DNA of 36,898 bases from Priapulus caudatus (Eukaryota > Priapulida > Priapulimorpha > Priapulimorphida > Priapulidae): the NCBI RefSeq assembly GCF_000485595.1, contig NW_014577266.1, forward strand, positions 86,516-123,413, read 5' to 3'. Below the pieces are notes generated by a model, which ran no database searches, had not been told where the DNA came from, and saw only the letters and a list, made by a program, of their open reading frames with translations. The translations under genes and the position numbers were made by a program. Below are positions 1 through 11,343 of the stretch, one piece after another. Each line of letters opens with the position of its first letter. The first letter of the stretch is position 1.

Positions 1-155
1 CACTCGAAGAATCTTTGCTCTCTAAAACAAGACGAACCGCTTGTCAATACGAATACTCCTAGCTGAAAATTGGCTCCTAAACCTCCCCTCCCACATGCCT
101 CACTCCGCCTCGCTCCCTTTTATTCAGCTACCTTCACGCCCTTAAGCGTTGGCTT
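1..155 (-). repeat. Family X repeat, inverted left arm of foldback
   Basis: This stretch is the reverse complement of about 410-568, with clear similarity through blocks such as GCTCTCTAAAACAAGAC, TTGGCTCCTAAACCTCCCCT and TTCAGCTACCTTCACGCCC. It differs by scattered substitutions and small indels. The two arms enclose a spacer of roughly 255 bp, so 1-568 is a foldback structure. The repeat may continue to the left of the window. No protein-coding capacity is evident; the short minus-strand open frame across 334-555 is only the reading of the other arm. It is most likely a non-autonomous DNA element or a pair of inverted copies of one. Confidence 0.8.
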
Positions 156-409
156 CGTGAAAGTTCGGTTATTTCGTGATGACTTTTATGAATGAACGTG
201 CGTTTCGGTATCATAGGTCTGATTTGGGGCGCTCGCCTAGTGCCCTTATCTCCCTATTATCTTTCCTAGCACGGCTAATGCCCGTCATGATGGAGCCGGC
301 AATGTTTTCTAACTTAAGTTTTTACAACGCAGCTCAGTTACTATAGGTGTTAGTAAGAGTACCAAATTTGGGCATTTGACACAATATCAGCGCTCCAAGC
401 GGTGGACGT

Positions 410-650
410 AAACCGATAGCCAAATGCTTGGGGCGTGAAGGTAGCTGAATAAAGTGGATGCGAGGCGGCGTGAGCATGTGGAGGGGAGGTTTAGGAGCCA
501 ATATCTCAACTAGGAGTATCGTATGACAAGCGGTTGGTCTTGTTTTAGAGAGCAAAGAATTATGCTTGATGCAATACCATGAAATTATTCTAAACTTGCA
601 GGCAAAGTAGAATAATGTTGTTCGTGTGAAATAGCACTATTTTCCCGTTT
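410..650 (+). repeat. Family X repeat, right arm plus unique tail
   Basis: The part from 410 to about 568 pairs with 1-155 as an inverted repeat. From about 466 to 650 it also matches 28926-29126 in direct orientation (GAGCCAATATCTCA, AGGAGTATCGTAT, GTTTTAGAGAGCAAAGAAT, AAATAGCACTATTTTCCCG), so it belongs to a dispersed repeat family with at least two copies in this window. The match stops at the CCCGTTTT near 650, exactly where the next foldback element starts. That suggests the second element inserted at or next to this one. No coding potential was seen. Confidence 0.8.
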
Positions 651-1137
651 TTAGCTCAACCTTGACATCGTCAAGCTGAGCTATTGCCATGGGTCGTCGT
701 CCGTCGTACGTCCGCCGTCCGTCCGTCCGTCCGTCAACATTTGGCTACGGTCAACGATATACTCCATGAACCGTTTGACCACATGTTGAAATTGGGTATA
801 GTTGTTACTGCTATGCTCCCATATTAAAGTCCTATTTGGGAGCACGCCATCGACGTATTTCGAGCTACGGCATTTTTTTGCCAAAAATGGGAATTGCCAT
901 TAGTCAGTTGAGGTTTAACGGATTTTGCTCATTTTGGTATGTGAATGAATAAGGGTAAGGGGTTTTGATATTTAAAAAAAAATTTCAAATTAGGTAGGGT
1001 TTTGGCAATTATATGCATGTTATATAGACACGCAGATTATAAACAAGTCTGTGGTGTCACACTCGTCTGGTTTCGTTTTACAAGATTTATTGACAATATC
1101 TTTAATGCAAAATTCCTGCTATGAACATATTATGATT

Positions 1138-1190
1138 TATACTATTATTATTATATTATTATTATTTATTATGATATAATGATTTAATAA
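1138..1190. repeat. ATT/TTA-rich simple repeat
   Basis: Impure ATT trinucleotide run in the centre of the foldback element. Confidence 0.8.
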
Positions 1191-1276
1191 TTATTGTTGA
1201 AGCCATGTCCACCATTGTCCACCAAGATAGAAAGAGATTAGAAAATCTAAGTATACACATCACAGCATTTGCCCGT

Positions 1277-1462
1277 ATGGCAGCCATATTGGATTTGACC
1301 ATTGTAACAGCCCAAAGAAACCTCAAATCGATGTGAGATCATCATAATCAGATTCTCTGACCCCGAAAACCCCATAAATATATAAACTTTTATCATACTA
1401 GCTCTTTCCCTTTTGGAACTACACTTGATCTTTAGCTCAGATGGCGGCCATTTTGGATTTGC
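1277..1462 (+). repeat. Two copies of ATGGC(A/G)GCCAT-TTGGATTTG motif
   Basis: ATGGCAGCCATATTGGATTTG-like and ATGGCGGCCATTTTGGAT-like motifs occur about 164 bp apart inside the foldback element, followed by GGCGCC-rich sequence with a short GGCGCC...GGCGCC inverted pair near 1484-1502. The motif itself is palindromic (ATGGCGGCCAT). This suggests an internally duplicated or composite core. No function is assigned. Confidence 0.5.
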
Positions 1463-1906
1463 CCAATATGGCGGCCCCAGGGGGCGCCCTCCTTGGCGCC
1501 CGGCAGAAATCGTAATAGTATGGTATAAGCTACCTCTGGACCAAATTTGGTACTTTTAGAAGAATTTGCACCAAAATATCCCTAACAGACCTGACTATAG
1601 CCCTTATTCATTCACATACCAAAAATGAGCAAAATCCGTTGAACCTGAACTGACTAATGGCAATTCCCATTTTTGCCAAAAAAAATGCCGTGGCTCAAAA
1701 GTACGTCGACTGGCGTGCTCCAAAATAGGACGTTTAATATGGGCGCATAGCAGTAACAACTATACCCAAATTCAAACATGTGGGTCAAACGATTCCTGAG
1801 TTATCGTTGACCGTAGCCAAATGTTGACGGACGGACGGACGGACGGACGTACGACGGACGACGACCCATGGCAATAGCTCAGCTTGACGATGTCAAGGTA
1901 AGCTAA

Positions 1907-2121
1907 AAATGTGCTCGAGAGTAAAAAAGACTAATAAGGTACTCACTTTGATCTTCTATATCCAAATTCTTCATCATCCAGTTTATTAAGTCTGCTCCTA
2001 GAAGAGAAAACGAAAACGCGTTATACCGCTGTTTATACCGCAGTAAACACATCTTACCCACAGAATTTACAAATGGTTACTATCGTCTTCGGTTTGGACT
2101 TATAGCGCTATGCAACCTGAA
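1907..2121. other. Unassigned sequence
   Basis: No gene, repeat or regulatory signal was recognised here. Confidence 0.5.
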
Positions 2122-2123
2122 GA

Positions 2124-2180
<57 letters not shown>

Positions 2181-2269
2181 CAGTAGTAGTAGTAGTAGCT
2201 GGTAGCAGCAGTAGTAGCATTAGCAGTAGCAGCATTAGCATCAGCAGCGGCGGTAGCGGCAGCAGCAGC

Positions 2270-2307
<38 letters not shown>

Positions 2308-2452
2308 ACAACAACCCGACAGTAATTAACAACAGCAACAACAACAACAACAACAACATCAGCAGCAGCAGGAGGAGTAACTGCAGCAGCAGCCGCAGCA
2401 GCAGCAGCAACAACAACAGTAGCAGCAGCAGCAGCAGCAGTAGCAACTGTAC
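2122..2452. repeat. Trinucleotide mosaic (AGT)n-(AGC)n-(AAC)n-(AGC)n
   Basis: About 330 bp made almost entirely of trinucleotide repeats. It starts with AGT units, moves through AGC/AGT mixtures, then AAC units around 2267-2312 and 2332-2357, and ends in AGC units. The long leucine, threonine and tyrosine runs obtained by translating either strand are artefacts of this repeat. The unit-to-unit changes look like point substitution followed by slippage. Confidence 0.95.
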
Positions 2453-2633
2453 CAGCAGCTCACATTTCTGCAGCTCGGCTGCGAGGCACCCCAGTCGTTA
2501 ATATTGAAAGTTCGCTTTCATCTCGAATCATTCACGGCTAATTACAAGAGCGCCGATGGTCGTCGATTTTTGCGGCGAAATAAACTGTCATAGTTTTGAA
2601 ATTATATCTTACGAGGAAAACCTTAGAAGGATT

Positions 2634-2744
2634 TGAGAGAGAGCGAAAGCGAGAAAGCTAGAGAGAGTGAAGAAGAGAGAAAGAGAGAGACATGCACACA
2701 GAGAGAGAGGGGGGAGAGAGGGAGAGATAGAGAGATAGAGAGAA

Positions 2745-2797
<53 letters not shown>
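2634..2797. repeat. GA-rich purine tract
   Basis: Imperfect GA/GAAA/GGGA purine sequence that becomes a pure (GA)n run at about 2753-2794. Translations in both strands (RERE or SLSL) are low-complexity shadows, not proteins. Confidence 0.95.
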
Positions 2798-2801
<4 letters not shown>

Positions 2802-3066
2802 CGCGCGTGCTGTACACAATATGCTATGCCAAAATGCTCACTATGTGCCGATGAAGTACTATACTATCTTTGAGGCAGCAGTTATTATTCTAATTAGCTA
2901 GTAGCGTGGAGACAGCGGCGGGCAGGGTGGCACGACGATGAATAATGGCTATTCGAACCTAGTAATAATACCGAGAGCAATATCACTTCCACCAGTTCAA
3001 AGTAAATTACCAGAGCCGCCGCCACACATCTCGGCGGTGACGAGCCGGCCAGCTGCTGCGCGATAC

Positions 3067-3092
3067 ACGCGTGCGTGCGTGCGTGCGTGCCC
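3067..3092. repeat. (GTGC)n microsatellite
   Basis: Short run of CGTG/GTGC tetranucleotides. Confidence 0.9.
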
Positions 3093-4444
3093 GTATGCGC
3101 GTGTGTAAGCGATGAAAAGGTTCCAAATATTTCTTTTATATTGCAGAATTTATTTGAAACCCCCTATAACTATAGTTATACGATGCACCGCGTTCGTAGA
3201 CCAGTCTATAGAATGACTCGCCTCGCGAAATCGATTATAGAAATGAAATAATAAAGGGAAATTGTGTGAATGGTGGGCCTTTTCAATTAATTTATTTCAG
3301 TTGGCGATTTGCGCTCAGTCGCATATATCCGATAAATGAAATACAGTCTATGAAACGAACGCACAGGGCAAATGTAAACGGCTTCATTATAGTTGTCTCA
3401 ATTATTCATGTGATTATAATAACAAAGAGTGAGGCACACGTTGCACTCTGAGCCCCTCAACCTTTTAATGATTGCTCACGTACAGTGTAAATGGTCAGAC
3501 TGCGCTAACCTATTAATGAATACACGTAATCTTTTGCAATTACGATTTTGAACAATACGAAGGATAAATTCGAGTGATTGCTAGGAATAATTTTACAGAA
3601 ATACGAGCTATCGGGTTAATCGCGCTGCTTTCAAGCCATTATACGCGCCACACCGGACCCGACTATATAGTCAGTCCGATATGAATATTAAAGTTACAAT
3701 ACTGAACTTTCTTGCCGTATTTTTACGATACGGCATGCGGCCGTGTCATTACGAGTGACAGACAAAGAGCTTATGCTATCTACCACGATGCATGCGGCTC
3801 AATGCAAGCAATAATATTCAAATGACGCATCGCGCAGACAAATTTCTTGAGGCAAAAACCAGTGCCTCGCCTGGCGAGTCCTGAATAAAATATGCCGACA
3901 TGTTATCGTCCTACCTTTACATACTGGATGCATGCAAATGCTGTGCACTGGGGAGGCGCAGAAGGAGACGGGGTAGGGCTACTACACACGGAGCCGTTGG
4001 GCACACGCGTTAAATAAATTCGTCATGAGTTTCACGGCGTTCACATCTAGTACTTGAATTTTGCTGTGACTTCTTTACATAAAACGTAATTATCAATGAC
4101 GGTTACGGGTAATGACATTGTCGAACGCCGAACTCGAATGCCGATTATGTTGTTTTTAAACTAGCCTTATTCTATACTATTTGAATTTTGGTGCGCACAA
4201 GAATTGCTTGCAATATTAGCTACGGCTCGTCGCAACTGCTTATACACAACGAACGGAACGACACAATAGAAAATATAATCGTGAACTATAACGATTGAAC
4301 GAAACCACGTACGATAATTTTATATTTACATTCGGTTAGAAAATACCCCTAGAACGAGTTACAGTGGTGTAAGTTGTCACTTCCATGCCATCTCGGCAGT
4401 AATTATGTTCGGCCCGCTGCGAGAATACCAGGCCCGACTGCCGA
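3093..4444. other. Unassigned, probably intronic or intergenic
   Basis: Contains only short open frames (under about 65 codons) with no recognisable family and no paired splice signals I trust. It lies 3' of the minus-strand RGS7-like exon and may be part of that gene's intron. Confidence 0.4.
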
Positions 4445-4496
4445 CTGGCCCGACTGCCGGCTACGGCGGTCTGGCCCGACTGCCGGCTACGGCGGC
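4445..4496. repeat. 26-bp tandem duplication
   Basis: CTGGCCCGACTGCCGGCTAC plus GGCGGT occurs at 4445-4470 and again immediately at 4471-4496 with only the last base differing. A partial related unit (GGCCCGACTGCCGACT) precedes it at about 4431-4446. GC content is well above the surroundings. Confidence 0.9.
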
Positions 4497-6320
4497 ATGC
4501 GTCGCATGTGAAGCATAAAGAATGCAGGTTGCATATTTGATCCGCCGAACTGTTGAAATGCAATGTTATATTGTATTTGTATGTTGTATATTTTTCACAT
4601 GCATGCATACAGGACGTACCAGCTATATAAGCACAAGGGTATAATATATTAAATTAAATTGCGTTTGATAGCATTAATATGATATCATGTGCCATACTGC
4701 TGACTGACAACATACACATATATACACATTCGGCATGCTAGCTGACACCGGGATGAGACAAAGATATCATGCTGCGCCTGCGCTAACTGGTATAACTAAC
4801 GAGTATGCGTACATAGAAGCGAGTTTCTACGCGAATGCTATTTGATCATAATATACAGTACAGCAGCTGCCTGTACTGTGGCGAAATAGCAAGACACCTG
4901 AAGGCTTCTACCCGTTCACGAACCCCACGGCCCTTCTTAATTCCCGCTCTCCGACAGATACCGCGTATTCGCTCTCACAGGAGCCAGAGGTCTCCAGCCA
5001 AACTATCATAACCAGCACCCCAGGCCGAACTCAATCTTCCCCTCTCCTTTCACGGGAAGCAGCACTGAATAATTGAATAACTTTTCTTGGTTCAATCCAT
5101 TCTCGCTGCTAGCTAGACTAGTCGCGAAATCCGACTATTATAACCCGCCGAGGATTCGGCAGCGTCTCCACTATACTCGCATCGCATCGCACTATGTTTT
5201 ATCGGCACGTGCAACTACATTAACGCGCGATTATTGTTTTTTAAATCGCCATTATAATTTTACAGTTCTTCCCCGCGCTACGTTAATATAACGGCATGCA
5301 CGCGGGCACGCACAGACTTTCTGCTGATACTGCAAAAGCCTTCCCTAGTACCTCCCACGCCTGTCACGGTGCCAAGAGCAGATGGGGTGCGGTGGAATGC
5401 TTCGTGCCTCAAGAATGAACATCCTGCAAATAACGTTACACACACACAGCGTGGAGACAACCACCAAATACAAGACACGTGATGCGCACATCTATGTGCA
5501 TCGCTAATTCGCTATATACACCTATATATAACACATGACGCTTATATAGGATCTACAGAACTACACAACTGCGGGCGAAATTAGCACAGATGACATGCAC
5601 CTGACGAGCTTCAGAGGAGGCAACGGATATGCGTGTGTAATAACCGCGATGCACAGATACGCGTGACCTATACGCAAAATCCAGTCAGAAGTGCATGTGC
5701 ATGCGCCTGCAATGTCGTGTGACATTCAAGTGACATTACGTATCACCCAATGAATTTATACCTACATGACTTACTACATATAATATAATAATTACGGACG
5801 CACTCGTTTTTCGTAATTGTTTTAACAACATACATGCGTTTACAGTCAACTGTCATGGATATAACTCGGAGAAACGGGCATGCTGTTTACGAGATGTAAA
5901 TGATAAAGGCTCATACACACGCACGTATACATATTAATATATTATTTATTCATTTTGTCGGTTAGCCTGGCACACAAAGGCCATTAGTGCGTATTGTAAC
6001 TCCTTCCGACGTCAGCTCGCGCCACTCGATTCGTTAACGCAATGGGAAGGAAATCATTCGATTATTGACAAATTGTTGACAAAATATTATATAATATGTG
6101 AACTTCGCTTAGCTGCGCGTCATTATCACTTGGGAGCCACGAGCACCGCCTTTTCAAAATAACGGTGGTGTCGCCATGGTGATTTCTCCGACAGCGAATC
6201 AGTTTTAATGCGCATATGCTAATTGCTGTGTCGCGTCTATCCACTTACAGCAGAAAACGAGTAGACGCGCGAGTAACATGCAAATCCGCTCCCGCATTCA
6301 GAAATTTGGCGACAATTAAA
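4497..6320. other. Unassigned sequence
   Basis: No recognisable coding exon or repeat family. Short open frames on both strands show no conserved motif. Confidence 0.4.
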
Positions 6321-6343
6321 GCACTAAATTAATAATTTAGTGC
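6321..6343. other. Perfect 11-bp inverted repeat
   Basis: GCACTAAATTA and TAATTTAGTGC are separated by one base, giving a 23-bp near-perfect palindrome. It could extrude as a cruciform, be a dimeric protein-binding site, or be chance in AT-rich DNA. Confidence 0.7.
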
Positions 6344-9300
6344 AAAATCTAGATGTGAGTTCAATGAGGTTTTAGCAGGAATAAAAGAAATTATCGAAAC
6401 TTTCTCTATTGAGTGTGCGTATTGATTTCGTGTGCCAAAATATTGATCTGGCGCCGCGAGCAGCCAAATGAAGCTTTATTCGACAAAGCTGTTGCTAACA
6501 GTCACGTCGCATAAAGGGCTTCTGTAGGTAAGCTGACCTGGACACATAATTTACCTGCATTGCCTCTAGGGATCCTGATGGCTTACATATAATCAGAACA
6601 GCTGCTTAATACATCATGGGCATCTTAATCTAGATAGTGGCATGAAATCCTGCGAAAACGGGATGCATATATAGTGGCAAAACAGTTAGCCCAGACAGAT
6701 AGTGGAATGGTAATTACCCACAGCAAGAAATGACAAGAATGGTTACAACAGACGCACAGATAGACATAGCCTAAGCACGAACACAGAGTTTCAGAGATGC
6801 GGAGCTAGGAGCAGAAAAGACAGCAGATGGAGAGAAGATCGAAGTAGGTAAAGATTAGAGAAATGAAAAAAGCGACGATACTGATGTAATATAATAATAC
6901 AAACTTCGGTCGACCGCATGCATGCATGCAGCCATCCGCTATACGCACAAACACGCACGCACGCACGCGCATTCATCTTTGAATGAATAACAGCAAATAA
7001 TGATAAATTATCAATAAATTAGACTTGCGAATGAATAATGAATGACAAAAGATAGTAAACGCTTCGGTTTCTGTTGTCAAATATTTTTGCCTACCCTTGA
7101 AGCAATTTCAATTACAGAATTCTGATGTATCTGCGGCTGACATGCTCGCAGCAAATGTGCTAAAGGGATAAATAATACATGCCCTGAACATCGATCCCTA
7201 GATGTTAATGGAAAATTTATGATGATGATGCTCACTATCATTTTTTTCGTCCCAAACTTAAATTGAATTAATTTTCAAACTCCAACATAACCAATACTAG
7301 CAAAAACGTGGATTGCTTAAATTATATTAGGCGAAACAATTGCATCACGCGTTATTTATTGCATAATTAATTGCAATCGACAATTTCGTACTAAAATCAA
7401 CATGGCCATGCACCTTAGACAGATTTCAGTAAACACTAGCGCGTAATTATGTGTAGTTACAGCAGATTTCAACTTCGTGACTGTAACCGCATCACAATTA
7501 GAGGCCAATTTACGCACAGTTACGTCATTTTCGTAGTTTCACCAAATCGTATTTGCTGATATGTTTTCGCATATTACCTTACGATACCAGATACTGTATA
7601 GGCCTATTCATAGATACATATTTTATGCAATAATAGGACACGCTATCTATGTTGCCTCGTGTATAACTCAGATATTGCTATAGCGAAAATGTTAGCAAGC
7701 GGGGTAAGCAAATAGTTCATTCTTACCAAAAGAGATAGTTGCACGCGTCAGTATCAGTGGCAACATAAATATTTGTAAATGTCAAAGACCGGATATTTAT
7801 ACATGGTAGATTTCTCATATGGCGCGTACTCACGGCAAAAAGAGAACACTACGAACTACGAAGCGAACAATGGAAAGCGGAGATAACGAGATAAATGCTG
7901 ACACTGAGTGGGGCATACACTGAAATATATATGCTGGGCGCTCTCTGAAAAGTTGGGGACACCGGTTAAGCAGAGACTGAAAGCGGGTCGGACACGTACT
8001 TGAAGAGGGAATTAATTTAATACACACTGCGATGTCAAGCACAATAGACATTGGTGAACAGTGGCACAAATACGGAGGGGGCAAGACATACATGAAGGGA
8101 CAGATATTAAAGAGCAGCTAGGCTCAGGAGAAAATACTGCGGAGCTAAAGAGCCACTGCATGGGTGGGGAGATCGAGACACCGAGGCCCGAAGCAGACAA
8201 CAAGGTGAGAAGAGACTACCTTGCGGTGCGAACAATGACGATCACCTTATAAGCACTACTAGCCAATAGCTATAGCTGCAGCCACTCATATTACAGCTGT
8301 TTCTTGTAAATCATTTATTTTAACATTATGTGGACATTCCTAACAATTTTTAACATGCGGTTGTCTTATATCAGCTAGAGCTTCGTGCAGCCATCATTTT
8401 AGGAAATTATAGAATGGAAGCATCTTCGAAATGACACATTTAAATCTATAGTGGTTATATATACACAGCAGGCGCGCGCAACCTGATTCATTTAAATGCA
8501 ACGTAATATCAGCTTACCACGTGGCCTTATATTTTAATAATGCATATATCGATTAGGCATGAGAACGCATTCTAATTTCAACCTAATATCGTTCGCTTTG
8601 TTAGCGCAAAGCCAAGGCATAGAGTTTTCAACCTAATCGGTTTCTCAATATATTTCAATTACGCTGCTACCGCAGATAGCAGTCTTACTCACAATCTAAT
8701 GCAGAACAGAATTCCGAAATCACAATTTTGCGAACAGCCGCATTGATCACCACGACCGAAAATGCACGCAACCTAATACCAACAGGGTCATTATTTTCCA
8801 GGAAAATTACCTCAGACGTCGAGCCACGCGCCGATCTTCCCCCTAGAGCTAGCCGGCCCTCTTCCATTGCTGTACTCGCTTTCGTTCTCACTGTCCTGAT
8901 TTCTTCCCTACTCACTCTTCCCCGGCTATATTTCAACTATTCACACTAGTTTGCTAGCGCGTTCTCTCTCATTTCTTTGCCTTGGCTGTCATATTACTTC
9001 TCGTTGACCACCATCCTGGCTTCTTAACTGCCTGCCTCGCTCCTCGTTAGCTTCGTCTATCATCTCCTTCTCACTTCACGGTTTCGAACGCTCCCTCGAC
9101 GCTTCTCGTCTTACGAGTGTAGACAGGACCATGACATGCAAACACGACCACGAACATTTTCGAACATTAGCCTCCCTTTTCCTTTTTGCTATCATGCTTC
9201 CGTGATCTACCCCAGCCCCCCCCCCCCCCTCTCTGCCCCTATCTCTGCATGCCATGTCCCTCTTCCGCTCCTTCTCCTCCCCTCTCTTTCGTGCACGGGT

Positions 9301-9642
9301 TACGCATGCCACAACCGCCAGGGGAGCTCCCTTGTAATTTCACCAACCTCGCCAAGCTTGAAGTTGAGCTTCTGCACACAACTCTTACGAAATCTTCCGC
9401 GTATAAGCATTAATAATTCAATGAGGAGCAAATCAATTCTAGCCGCAAAGAAGAAAAATATTTGGCATAATAACAGCGCAGAGATGGACGAGAGAGATTG
9501 ATTGCAGAGCACGCGCGTATGACCGCGGTGCAGAGCTCTGGTTTTACCGCCGACGAATTCGTGTGACCACGGCTCTTCGGCATTAGCGACATTTCAAAAC
9601 GTGTTGCCTCCAAATGCATGGTCACAGGTTGACTATACTCAC
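6344..9642. other. Unassigned, probable RGS7-like intron
   Basis: This lies directly downstream (minus-strand sense) of the RGS7-like exon's splice donor, so at least the part near 9642 is intron. Reading for the next DEP-domain exon (a Gly-x-Asp-[IV]-V-x-W-L pattern) found nothing convincing. Pyrimidine-rich plus-strand sequence covers about 8860-9295, with a C12 run near 9217-9228. Short ACGC and GCAT repeats lie at about 6917-6970. Confidence 0.5.
9640..9642 (-). promoter_or_regulatory. Splice donor of RGS7-like exon
   Basis: The minus strand reads TTTACTG|GTGAGTATAG, a near-consensus 5' splice site; intron bases begin at 9642 and run toward lower coordinates. Confidence 0.85.
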
Positions 9643-9739
9643 CAGTAAAAACGCTCGGAATCTTTGTCATGAACGACTTCACGGTGCGGACTGGCACTCC
9701 AGTCACATCGTCCTGCATCTTCTCTACAATCGACTCCAT
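9643..9739 (-). CDS. RGS7: RGS7-like (R7 RGS family) exon encoding start of DEP domain
   Basis: Read on the minus strand, this 97-bp segment encodes MESIVEKMQDD, then VTGVPVRTVKSFM, then TKIPSVFT plus one base of a split Gly codon. The peptide matches the opening of the DEP domain in R7 RGS proteins (RGS6/RGS7, worm EGL-10), whose signature is a Met-Gln-Asp core followed by a Pro-[IV]-Arg-Thr-Val-Lys-Ser-Phe stretch and Ile-Pro-Ser-Val-Phe. It fits RGS6/7 better than RGS9/11. On the minus strand the exon is preceded by a pyrimidine-rich CGTTTTCGTTGCAG acceptor and followed by a GTGAGT donor; the exon ends in phase 1. R7 proteins bind Gbeta5 through a GGL domain, anchor to the membrane through DEP (via R7BP), and speed GTP hydrolysis on Gi/o alpha subunits. 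Only this exon is recognised; the rest of DEP, DHEX, GGL and RGS domains are absent from what I could read. The longer open frame extending from 9811 is intron read-through. Confidence 0.9.
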
Positions 9740-9758
9740 CTGCAACGAAAACGAAGTG
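9740..9758 (-). promoter_or_regulatory. Splice acceptor of RGS7-like exon
   Basis: The minus strand reads ACTTCGTTTTCGTTGCAG|ATGGAG, a pyrimidine-rich tract ending in CAG directly before the conserved Met-Glu codons. Confidence 0.85.
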
Positions 9759-10608
9759 ACGACTATGAGGACTGGTGAAGCAATCGCCATCTTGATTGCA
9801 GCCACTACCACGCATCTTACTACTGCAGACGCTGCTCGAATGGTGGCAGGTTGATAGACCTAAATGTCATGCGTTGCCACATCACATGGTTAAACACGCG
9901 GAGTCCAAATAGAGCTGGATGTCAAGTCTGTCTGTTTGCTGTCGATGTAACTGCCTATATCCCGTATAACAATTTTTATCACGACAAATTCTATCGCAGC
10001 CGATAGACGATATATGTATCCATCAAATCGTCGAATCTTGGTAATAAAAATGAATGATTTTTCTCGTAAATGAATAACAAATATTGAAAGACTGCGATAC
10101 TTTTCATTTCGCATTTTCACTAATGGGTAGATATGGTGTAAATCAGAACATTTCGCTTTAACGCAATTAAATTCGACCGGCTGCTTAGCCACCCACTGAG
10201 AACGATTTCATTTAGTTTAAATTTTTGCTCACGAGTACTACACTACGATGAAAAAATTGCGTTTTTTTATATTTTTTGCAATTATCACTTAATTGCAATT
10301 ATTCCTACATTATACTCGTGTAATCCCGCTTATCTACGTTAACCCACATATTAACGGTGCCAAGTTTCGTTTCACACACACTCAACGATCACTCTCGTTC
10401 TCCCATTTGCCATGATTTCTAGAATATTTGCTTGCATATTTTTTTAATAAATTTCCGTCTTTTTGTATGTCTGGGGGGATCGTCTGCCTATATTGGAGAT
10501 GGCTATAGCTAGCACGAGGCACGTGCCACATTGGGCATGCATGCAGCCACGTCCGCCAAGCTCACAGGTAGCGAAAAAATATCCGTCCGTCAATACATAC
10601 TATATAAG
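9759..10608. other. Unassigned, probable RGS7-like upstream intron
   Basis: Upstream (minus-strand sense) of the RGS7-like exon. No exon with an R7 N-terminal (Leu-Val-Tyr-Lys/Arg-Lys) pattern was found. AT-rich with a T-run near 10263-10278. Confidence 0.45.
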
Positions 10609-10773
10609 ACACACTCACTCACGCACGCACGCACGCACGCACGCACACACACAGACACAGACACACAGACACACAGACACACAGACACACTGACACACAG
10701 ACACACAGACACACAGCCACACAGACGCACAGACGCACAGACGCACGCACGCACGCACGCACACACACACCCA

Positions 10774-10805
<32 letters not shown>

Positions 10806-10842
10806 CGCATGCACGCACACACACACGCGCGCACACGCACGC

Positions 10843-10874
<32 letters not shown>

Positions 10875-10877
10875 TAA
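10609..10877. repeat. ACGC/ACACAG/AC/AT compound microsatellite
   Basis: About 270 bp of ACTC, (ACGC)n, (ACACAG)n, ACGC, (AC)n and finally (AT)n units. Both strands stay open over it, which produces four overlapping low-complexity open frames that are not genes. Confidence 0.95.
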
Positions 10878-11253
10878 TACATAAAACATTATACCACATG
10901 TACAGACAGCAAGAAAATTTCGCGACAAGCTATGGTGCCCTTGCCTTCACCCATCCATATTAATTGTTTACACAATTAAAGTCACCCGCATGTGAACGTG
11001 TATGCAATGTCCATGCAACTTTATTATTTATTCATGTGGCAACACACTATGAAGATGAAATCGCAATATTAGGGGCGCTTCGAGAGGACCGCGTGCTCAT
11101 TGCGTTGGCGGAAGCGGGTGCTTTAAACTTCAACAGCAACAATAACACAAATGTTTTTTAAACATAGCAGAACTTGTAGTATGGCCTATATGGCCTCAGC
11201 ACTGCATGGCACTGCTACCAGGAGTACTTGAATAGATTCTAAGATATATTCTA

Positions 11254-11255
<2 letters not shown>

Positions 11256-11290
<35 letters not shown>

Positions 11291-11343
11291 GTATGTGTGT
11301 GTGTACGCGCGCGTGCGTACGTATACGTACGTGCGTGCGTGTG
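11256..11343. repeat. (AT)n followed by GTGC/GTAC repeats
   Basis: (AT)n from about 11256 to 11288, then alternating GT, CG, CGTA and CGTG units: purine-pyrimidine alternation over about 85 bp. Confidence 0.9.

Larger units (their letters stand above)
651..1906. mobile_element. 1.26-kb foldback (long-TIR) DNA element
   Basis: Bases 651-960 and 1597-1906 are inverted copies of each other, giving terminal inverted repeats of about 310 bp with modest divergence. The outermost ends read TTAGCTCAACCTTGAC on the left and GTCAAGGTAAGCTAA on the right. A TA on each flank is a possible target duplication. Just inside each end is a small hairpin (CTTGAC-ATC-GTCAAG on the left). Each arm also carries a short CCGT/GGAC tetranucleotide run (about 700-740 and 1828-1860). 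The 640-bp centre has no open frame that looks like a transposase, so this is a non-autonomous element. Its family (Tc1/mariner-like, foldback or other) is not determined. Confidence 0.85.

Noticed and set aside
2108-2446. Poly-Leu/Val/Tyr open frames
   Set aside because: Translation of trinucleotide repeats, not a protein.
8061-8252. Plus-strand open frame with an AACAAG|GTGAGA donor-like site at 8202
   Set aside because: No recognised domain and no matching acceptor or partner exon; a single donor-like match is common by chance.
8685-8936. Minus-strand open frame ending at a GTGAGTAAG donor-like site
   Set aside because: The peptide matches no part of an R7 RGS protein, and the overlapping plus-strand frame is just as open. 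There is no second supporting signal.
9740-9811. Signal-peptide-like N-terminus (MVVAAIKMAIASPVLIVVTS) in frame with the RGS7-like exon
   Set aside because: It lies on the intron side of a good splice acceptor, and R7 RGS proteins are not secreted. It is read-through of intron sequence.
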